Positions 41,886-46,569 of a DNA stretch of 46,569 nt are shown here, piece by piece; within the stretch, counting starts at the first letter, position 1; every line of letters begins with the position of its first letter. The notes under the pieces are model-generated. The model was not told the origin of the DNA, did no database searches, and worked only from the letters and a program-made list of their open reading frames with translations. Both the position numbers and the translations under genes were made by a program. The DNA comes from Desulfobacterales bacterium (GTDB lineage: Bacteria; Desulfobacterota; Desulfobacteria; Desulfobacterales; Desulfolunaceae), in contig JAKSCC010000192.1 of NCBI GenBank assembly GCA_022360815.1, forward strand, positions 1-46,569, written 5' to 3'.

Positions 41886-41992
41886 GGCAGGTACACTCGC
41901 TTTGCACGCCACCCGTTAAGAGGCTCACCACACCTTGTCGGGCTTGCCCGATAACGCTCAGGATGCAAGCAAGTGTACCTGCCCCTTTTTTT
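41886..41992 (+). repeat. large inverted-repeat element, terminator-like
   Basis: The outer arms are GGCAGGTACACT (41886-41897) and AGTGTACCTGCC (41972-41983), perfect over 12 bp and continuing with one gap for about 8 bp more (GCTTTGCA against TGCAAGC). An inner TCGGGC-TT-GCCCGA hairpin lies at about 41938-41951. Seven T follow at 41986-41992. It may act as a terminator, a small structured RNA or a non-autonomous repeat. Confidence 0.7.
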
Positions 41993-42006
41993 CGTTGTGA
42001 GGTGCG

Positions 42007-42969
42007 GTGAAAATCACCATCGACAAAAATCTTCCCGTCTCGGTCTCTGTTCAGATTGAAGGTGCCATTGAATTTGGCGTGATGGCAGGCGTTTTTCGTG
42101 ACAACAATCGCCTGCCAACGGTACGCGCTTTAAGCGCCCAGCTGGGCGTGGCCCCTATGACCGTCACCAAAGCGTACAAAAGCCTTCAGAACAAAGGGGT
42201 ACTGGAGTCGATCACCGGACGGGGCACCTATGTGGTGCGAGACCCTATGGAGCTGGAGCACCAAAACCAGGTGGAAGAGCTGAGGGAAGAATTTCTTGCC
42301 CTTCTCGACAAGGCAAAAAACCTCAACATTGATCCCACCCTCTTTATCACCCTGCTCAACCAAAGAAATGCCGAAAATGCGCCTGTGATCCCTTTGCGCA
42401 TCCTTATGGTGGGAAACTCAAAACGCATCAATAAAAGCTACATTGAGGTCATCAAGAACTTTCTGGGACCCGATCCCCTTTTTGACAACCTCGATTTTCA
42501 AGACTTTGAAACACTGGAAGAGAAGACAGCCCTGGCCTACAACCTGATCCTTACCATCCCCCACTGCATGGCCCGTATTCGAGCCAGGGTGGGCGATAAG
42601 GTACCGGTCCTTGCCCCTTACCTTATCCCCTCAAAAGAGACCCTCGAAAACCTGGCAGATCTTCCCAAAGGCACGGTGGTGGGTGCCATCTCTCACTTTG
42701 CCTCCTTTGTGCCTGCCATGGTCGAGGGAATCCGAGAGTTCGCTCCGCAAATTGGAACCATTCACATGGCACTCTCAAGCAGTTCCAAACTCCAAGAGAT
42801 GGTCGACAAAAGCGATGTGCTTATCTACAGCACCAGCTCCCTTGGGGTTGCCCAAAGCCTTTGCCGGGTCACCCACATGTTTGAGTATGCCCATACCCCC
42901 GAAACCCGATACCTTAAGGAGATCCTTCTCCCTGCGGTACAACGCATTCAAAAAGAAGTTGCTGTATGA
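42007..42969 (+). CDS. GntR-family transcriptional regulator
   Basis: This encodes 320 residues. Residues 1-78 are a GntR-type winged helix (NRLPTVRALSAQLGVAPMTVTKAYKSL, then GRGTYVV), closest in style to YtrA-like members. A helical linker (about 80-115) leads to a C-terminal domain with alternating strands and helices (RILMVGNSKRINKSY, VVGAISHFASFVPAMVEGI), resembling a periplasmic-binding or LacI-type sensor fold rather than FadR or HutC. The start is GTG 42007 with GAGGTG close by. The stop overlaps the creatininase gene by 4 bp. It probably senses the compound used by this cluster. Confidence 0.88.
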   Translation: MKITIDKNLPVSVSVQIEGAIEFGVMAGVFRDNNRLPTVRALSAQLGVAPMTVTKAYKSLQNKGVLESITGRGTYVVRDPMELEHQNQVEELREEFLALLDKAKNLNIDPTLFITLLNQRNAENAPVIPLRILMVGNSKRINKSYIEVIKNFLGPDPLFDNLDFQDFETLEEKTALAYNLILTIPHCMARIRARVGDKVPVLAPYLIPSKETLENLADLPKGTVVGAISHFASFVPAMVEGIREFAPQIGTIHMALSSSSKLQEMVDKSDVLIYSTSSLGVAQSLCRVTHMFEYAHTPETRYLKEILLPAVQRIQKEVAV

Positions 42970-43670
42970 ACATTGCCGACATGAACTGGTTTAAGGTGGA
43001 AAGCTACCTCAAATTCGACGACCGCGTGATCCTCCCTTTGGGAAGCACAGAGCAGCATGCTTACTTAAGCCTCTGCACCGATTTTATCCTCTCTGAAAAG
43101 CTGGCAAAAGATGCGGGTGGGCGCTGCGATATTCCCGTCTACCCAGGTCTTCCTTTTGGGGTTGCGCCTTACTTTTCTGCCTTTCCAGGCACCGTCACCC
43201 TTCGCCCCGAAACCTACAAAGAGGTGGTACTGGACCTCCTCTCAAGCCTTCACAAAAGCGGCTTCAGACGCATTTTGATTCTCAACGGCCACGGAGGAAA
43301 CAGCCACGTCCAAGAGCATCTCGGCAAGTGGCAAACCGAAAATGCCCCAAACTGCCAACTTATCTTTCACGACTGGTGGGCATCCCAAAAGGTAATGGAA
43401 GCGGTTCACCGCATCAGCCCCAATGCCTCCCACGCCTCCTGGATGGAAAACTTTCCGTGGACACGCCTCAAGGATGTGGAGATGCCCACCTATGAAAAAA
43501 AAGCCGTGGACCGTCACACCATTCAACACCTCTCGCCCGAGGGGGTTCGCGAATACATTGGGGATGGTAACTATGGAGGAGCCTATGAGGCGGGTCCCGA
43601 AGCCATGCTTGAGATCTGGCGCATCGCAACCCAGGAAGTGTGTGAGCTGCTCGAATCCGGATGGACTTGA
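42966..43670 (+). CDS. creatininase-family amidohydrolase
   Basis: This encodes 234 residues. Metal-site residues are in place: Glu29, His31 and Asp39 in GSTEQHAYLSLCTD, His in NGHGGNS, and the later His/Glu of NASHASWMENF, which matches the family HAGxxETS motif. The first motif is one residue shorter than in true creatininase (EQHGPHLP...TD), so the substrate is likely different. Relatives cleave cyclic amides, formamides (ArfB) or peptide ends (MftE). The ATG overlaps the GntR stop (ATGA), so regulator and enzyme are translationally coupled; the SSS permease upstream probably imports the substrate. Confidence 0.9.
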   Translation: MNIADMNWFKVESYLKFDDRVILPLGSTEQHAYLSLCTDFILSEKLAKDAGGRCDIPVYPGLPFGVAPYFSAFPGTVTLRPETYKEVVLDLLSSLHKSGFRRILILNGHGGNSHVQEHLGKWQTENAPNCQLIFHDWWASQKVMEAVHRISPNASHASWMENFPWTRLKDVEMPTYEKKAVDRHTIQHLSPEGVREYIGDGNYGGAYEAGPEAMLEIWRIATQEVCELLESGWT

Positions 43671-43727
43671 AAAAAAGAGAGTCATAAAAGAGGCAACAGA
43701 GGAATCCCAACGGGTGTGAGCCCTCTT

Positions 43728-43777
43728 AAAAAAGCAAAAAGGCCCAGGAAGATTGCCATCTTTCCGGGCCCTTTCTT
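43728..43777. terminator. bidirectional terminator
   Basis: A 13-position stem (43741-43753 with 43758-43770, one mismatch, one G-U) has a TGCC loop. Rightward it is followed by CTTTCTT. Leftward it is followed by TTTTTGCTTTTTT, which suits the convergent antirepressor-domain gene better. Confidence 0.85.
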
Positions 43778-43816
43778 ATCGCTCAATAAAAACCTTAAAA
43801 GACTCTACAGAGACGC

Positions 43817-44452
43817 CTATCCCTGTTTTTCTGTAAGCTTTCCAAGCACATTTTCAATAACAGACTTCACCCGGCTTTCAAGGGCCTCGGGGCTACCTGA
43901 GATGGTAAAGGAAGAGCCGACCTCTTCCTTTGACGGGCTTGATTCAAAAAGCCCGGAATCACGTACCATCTTCTCCACATCCTCCCTTTTAACCAAAGGG
44001 CCTTCCACATTTGATTCCACGGCAGGAAATGCATGGCCCTCAAAAGAGAAAGGAGCCTCTTCAGGAAGCTCTGCCTCCACCTGCCCCTCGCCCCAATGGC
44101 TGAAAAGGGCCTCCAGGCTCTCTGCCTGAAACAGCTCCAGTGCTCGCTTCATCTCTTTTCGAACACGACCTGAATGAAGAGAAAAGAGCCAGCCGCTTAG
44201 CTGGTAAAAGGGCAAGCAGAGAAAATCTCTGCCTTTGCCATCGCTTCCCTTCATTCGAAAAAATCGACAGGTAAACTTGGCATCGTTTTTCAAACGGCTG
44301 CGCTCTCCGGCCCAATTGAGCCCAAGGCCTTCACACAAAGGCTTCAGGGCAACCCAATCCATCTCCTCTTCTCGAAGAAGGGAAAGAGGCTCCCCTTTCA
44401 AAATTTCATTTACAATGGATGGGTTGGGAAGAGGTTGACGGGCTGAAGTCAT
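43817..44452 (-). CDS. protein with phage antirepressor N-terminal (P22_AR_N) domain
   Basis: This encodes 211 residues. Residues about 25-118 match the P22 antirepressor N-terminal domain: WVALKPLCEGLGLNW, then a KGRDFLCLPFYQLSGWLFSL segment and VRKEMKRALELFQAE. In phages this domain sits at the front of antirepressors that titrate prophage repressors. The C-terminal half is acidic and of no recognised family; there is no KilA-C or ANT domain. No phage genes are nearby, so it is either a remnant of a lost prophage or a domesticated regulator. GGAG lies about 11 nt before the ATG. The terminator at 43728 supports expression. Confidence 0.82.
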   Translation of the reverse strand: MTSARQPLPNPSIVNEILKGEPLSLLREEEMDWVALKPLCEGLGLNWAGERSRLKNDAKFTCRFFRMKGSDGKGRDFLCLPFYQLSGWLFSLHSGRVRKEMKRALELFQAESLEALFSHWGEGQVEAELPEEAPFSFEGHAFPAVESNVEGPLVKREDVEKMVRDSGLFESSPSKEEVGSSFTISGSPEALESRVKSVIENVLGKLTEKQG

Positions 44453-44671
44453 AAATTGAGGGCTCCTTGATATATAGCAAACTTCAATGGCTTCGAAAAA
44501 AGCCTGTCTCCACCAAAGGGTCGGCCTTTTACGAGGTCATCAACTGTGAGGGAATCATTGTGTGCCGTCTTCCTATCACACTTGCCGCCTGTTTTCATGC
44601 CCCGGCTTCCGGCTTGTCCACCCAAGGTTATCCTGCGGGCCCTGCATCGCAGAAAAAGAGCCTGTTTTCTA

Positions 44672-44699
44672 TTGACATCGCATTATTTAGTTTTATACA
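44672..44699 (+). promoter_or_regulatory. sigma-70-type promoter of the marR gene
   Basis: TTGACA (perfect) at 44672-44677, 16-nt spacer, TATACA at 44694-44699. The start would fall near 44706, two or three bases before the ATG at 44709. Confidence 0.7.
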
Positions 44700-44706
44700 A
44701 AACCAA
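44687..44706. promoter_or_regulatory. operator-like dyad over the marR -10 box
   Basis: TTAGTTTT and AAAACCAA flank ATAC; 7 of 8 arm positions pair. The core GTTTT-ATAC-AAAAC is perfect. It overlaps the -10 box, which is where an autorepressing MarR protein usually binds. Confidence 0.6.
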
Positions 44707-44708
44707 AT

Positions 44709-45143
44709 ATGAAAATCCATCGCACGAACTTCTTATACAGCTTAAGCGCCATCCGAAAATCAGCCTTTTCCCATCTCGAAGCCGCAATGGCCGAGGCGGG
44801 AATCACCGACCTTCCACCCTCCTTTGGAGACATTCTCTACATCATCCACACCCAAGGCGAGATCTTCATCAACGAGTTGGCCACCCTCTCGCACAAAGAC
44901 AAGTCCACCGTCTCCAACAGTATCAAGCAACTGGAAAAACGTGGGTATGTGGAAAAAATCGCCTCACGTGACGACGCTCGAAAAGTAAAGGTAAAGCTCA
45001 GCCCCAAAGCCAAGTCCCACATGAAAGCCATGGCTGCTATCTCCGACGGCCTTCAAAAAAAACTCTTTGAAAAGATGAGTGAGGAAGAACAAGCCATTCT
45101 CTTTCTGCTGCTCTCCAAAATAGGAAAAAACATGAAGGACTAA
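44709..45143 (+). CDS. MarR-family transcriptional regulator
   Basis: This encodes 144 residues. The winged helix-turn-helix is clear: FGDILYIIHTQGEIFINELA, SHKDKSTVSNSIKQLEKRGYVEKI, and the wing SRDDARKVKVKLSPKAK. Dimerisation helices lie at both ends. MarR proteins usually repress their own operon until a ligand binds. No ribosome site precedes the ATG and the predicted transcript start is only about 3 nt upstream, so the mRNA is probably leaderless. The downstream frameshifted small gene and the MBL hydrolase gene are likely co-transcribed (48-bp gap) and co-regulated. Confidence 0.92.
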   Translation: MKIHRTNFLYSLSAIRKSAFSHLEAAMAEAGITDLPPSFGDILYIIHTQGEIFINELATLSHKDKSTVSNSIKQLEKRGYVEKIASRDDARKVKVKLSPKAKSHMKAMAAISDGLQKKLFEKMSEEEQAILFLLLSKIGKNMKD

Positions 45144-45190
45144 GATAAGCCAATGGTTTGTCTAAAAACAAAAACCTGCGGGGGGAGACT

Positions 45191-45512
45191 ATGACACGCG
45201 TGCTACGCTATCAATCGAAAGCTCTTACAGTTCTGGATAGCCGCAACTGGGTTCGGGCCAACCTTCTCAAACGCTATCTCTCGTCAACCATTGATGCCAT
45301 TCGATTCTACCACCTCATGGGTTCGCAAAGAGAAAGAACCCGGTCCCATACGCCTTTTGGCATCGTTGATTTACATCCACAGCGTGATGATTCCATCCAT
45401 CTGGATTTACAAGCGACTTACCGGCTCCAAAGAAGAAGAAATGCAGCAGGCTCAGCCCAACGCCAATGATACCTATCGTCCATCCATGCAAGGCCAAAGG
45501 AGAGCACAATGA
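45191..45512 (+). pseudogene. small membrane protein gene with an apparent frameshift
   Basis: Two frames together look like one gene. From ATG 45191 (behind GGGGGAG) the first frame reads MTRVLRYQSKALTVLDSRNW to about FYHLMG (near 45321). It then turns into a Gln/Arg-rich tail that ends at 45469. The +1 frame continues from about 45320 as VRKEKEPGPIRLLASLIYIH and a hydrophobic VMIPSIWIYKRLTG, ending at 45512 in an ATGA overlap with the MBL gene. The joined product would be about 106 residues. It may be a real mutation, a sequencing error or programmed shifting; no family is recognised. Confidence 0.6.
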
Positions 45513-46318
45513 GCATACGGGAAATAATTGATCACGACTCGGCAAGGGCCCTTCGAATAGGGAAATACAACAAGGGACTCAACACGACCACCATGGCCTG
45601 GCGCATTGGGGACACCCTTATCGACAGCGGACCGTCCAACCAGTGGCCCTCTCTGAAATCTTTTGTCATCCAAGAAGGGGTAAAAAAAGTTCTTCTCACC
45701 CACCACCATGAAGACCATGCCGGCAATGGGGCAAACATTCTTTCTGAACTCCACCTCCCCATCTTTGCTGAAGAGAAGGCAGCTGCTTGTATCCGCAAGG
45801 GCCACAGCCTCAAGCCGTATCAAAAAATAGTGTGGGGGCCGTCCACGCCCTTTCAACCCCAAATTTTAATCAGTCCCTTTGATGCGGGCGGTGGGCACAC
45901 CCTCACACCCATTGCCGCACCGGGTCACAGCGATGACCTCACCTGTTTTCTCGACAAAGAGAGGGGCTGGCTCTTTGCAGGCGATCTCTACATTGCAGAT
46001 CGGCTCATCTATTTAAGGGCCGATGAGAATCTATCTGAAATGCTTCAGACCCTTGGCAAAATCAAAAAACTCGACTTCAAGACTCTCTTCTGCGCCCACC
46101 GTGGGGTTGTTGAAGACGGTCCCGCTGCCCTTGGACGCAAACACGCCTACCTTCTTGAACTTCAGGAAAATGCAAAAAGCCTTCATTCCCAAGGGCTTTC
46201 CTTAAGACAGATTACTCGAAACCTTCTCGGAAAGGAGGACTTCACCAGCTTTGCCACCGGGTTTCACTTCTGCAAAAAAAACCTAATCAAAGCCTGCCTC
46301 ACGAACCCTGCCCCTTAA
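45509..46318 (+). CDS. metallo-beta-lactamase-fold hydrolase
   Basis: This encodes 269 residues. The zinc motif HxHxDH is present as THHHEDHAGN, followed by further ligands in IAAPGHSDD and GWLFAGDLYI and the late His of LFCAHRGVVEDG. This is a glyoxalase II-like/MBL-fold hydrolase with a C-terminal helical extension (about residues 215-269) like that of DUF4498/BLACT-type or LACTB2-like proteins. The substrate is unknown. Its start overlaps the stop of the frameshifted small gene by 4 bp, and the MarR gene upstream likely controls it. Confidence 0.9.
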   Translation: MSIREIIDHDSARALRIGKYNKGLNTTTMAWRIGDTLIDSGPSNQWPSLKSFVIQEGVKKVLLTHHHEDHAGNGANILSELHLPIFAEEKAAACIRKGHSLKPYQKIVWGPSTPFQPQILISPFDAGGGHTLTPIAAPGHSDDLTCFLDKERGWLFAGDLYIADRLIYLRADENLSEMLQTLGKIKKLDFKTLFCAHRGVVEDGPAALGRKHAYLLELQENAKSLHSQGLSLRQITRNLLGKEDFTSFATGFHFCKKNLIKACLTNPAP

Positions 46319-46448
46319 CCAAATGTATTGCGTTTTGGGGTGTAACGACGTTTTTCCAGTAAAAAGTCATTCTGGCCAAGGCATCGGCTCGATGATAGGA
46401 TTGATGCACTTAATTCCTATACCATTGATTTTTTATGAGGTGTTCACA

Positions 46449-46569
46449 GTGAAGATTGTGCAGGATGAAAAGACCGCTTTAAGGGTGGAAGAGAAACACA
46501 CCACCATTCTGATTGTTGTAGGACTCCTTTTTTTAGCAGCTTTGGGCTACACGGTTTCTATGGCCATGC
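46449..46569 (+). CDS. small membrane protein, 5' part only
   Basis: GTG 46449 has GAGGTG 6 nt upstream. The visible 40 residues are a charged start (VKIVQDEKTALRVEEKH read with initiator Met) and one hydrophobic helix (ILIVVGLLFLAALGYTV). The frame runs off the window. No family can be named from this fragment. 46319-46448 shows no gene. Confidence 0.6.
   Translation, partial: MKIVQDEKTALRVEEKHTTILIVVGLLFLAALGYTVSMAM

Noticed and set aside
43817-44452. A prophage around the antirepressor-domain gene
   Set aside because: No integrase, capsid, lysis or att-like repeats are visible on either side.

Overview
The window looks like chromosomal DNA of an anaerobic, Gram-negative deltaproteobacterium (Desulfobacterota, probably Desulfobacterales-like). 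The reasons are a Tol-Pal envelope system, reverse-domain rubrerythrin, a Desulfovibrio-type ferredoxin, a heterodisulfide-reductase-like CCG protein, an NtrC-type two-component system and candidate sigma-54 promoters. The taxon is an inference from gene content only. I saw no tRNA, rRNA, CRISPR array or insertion sequence. Most of the window is ordinary vertically inherited sequence, with a few accessory-looking patches.

Layout. 1-5.4 kb: end of a tolA-like gene, tolB, pal, cpoB, then ruvC-ruvA-ruvB, all on + with short gaps and a strong terminator between pal and cpoB. 5.5-7 kb: a SAM hydroxide adenosyltransferase gene that overlaps a convergent CYTH (class IV cyclase-like) gene. 7-8.1 kb: rplM-rpsI with a clear sigma-70 promoter, a leader hairpin and a terminator. 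8.1-16.2 kb: a membrane diguanylate cyclase, an LTA-synthase-like sulfatase-fold transferase, small unknown proteins, an MFS permease and an orphan PilT-like ATPase with an MshEN domain. 16.4-18.9 kb: NhaC-family antiporter and a small unknown protein. 19.1-24.9 kb: a complete RND efflux operon (TolC-like channel, lipoprotein adaptor, pump).

25.3-30.4 kb: a tight run of a TVP38-flavin disulfide oxidoreductase fusion, a DUF547 protein, an exported MsrA-MsrB fusion and a polytopic membrane protein, closed by a 16-bp-stem terminator. This is the best candidate for an envelope redox-repair unit. 30.5-33.2 kb: reverse rubrerythrin behind a candidate sigma-54 promoter, a ferredoxin with a hairpin-rich leader, and an Fe-S CCG protein. 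33.2-39.6 kb, all on -: a DegT-type aminotransferase, a DctA-type symporter with a good sigma-54 promoter, and immediately downstream a sensor kinase and a sigma-54 response regulator. The arrangement suggests a local Dct-like signalling circuit.

39.6-43.8 kb: a four-gene uptake and catabolism unit (small membrane subunit, sodium:solute symporter, GntR regulator, creatininase-family amidohydrolase). It has a structured leader upstream and a roughly 100-nt inverted-repeat element inside. 43.8-46.6 kb: an isolated protein with a phage antirepressor N-terminal domain, a MarR gene whose promoter and operator abut its start codon (probably leaderless), an apparently frameshifted small gene, a metallo-beta-lactamase-fold hydrolase, and the start of a small membrane protein cut by the window edge.
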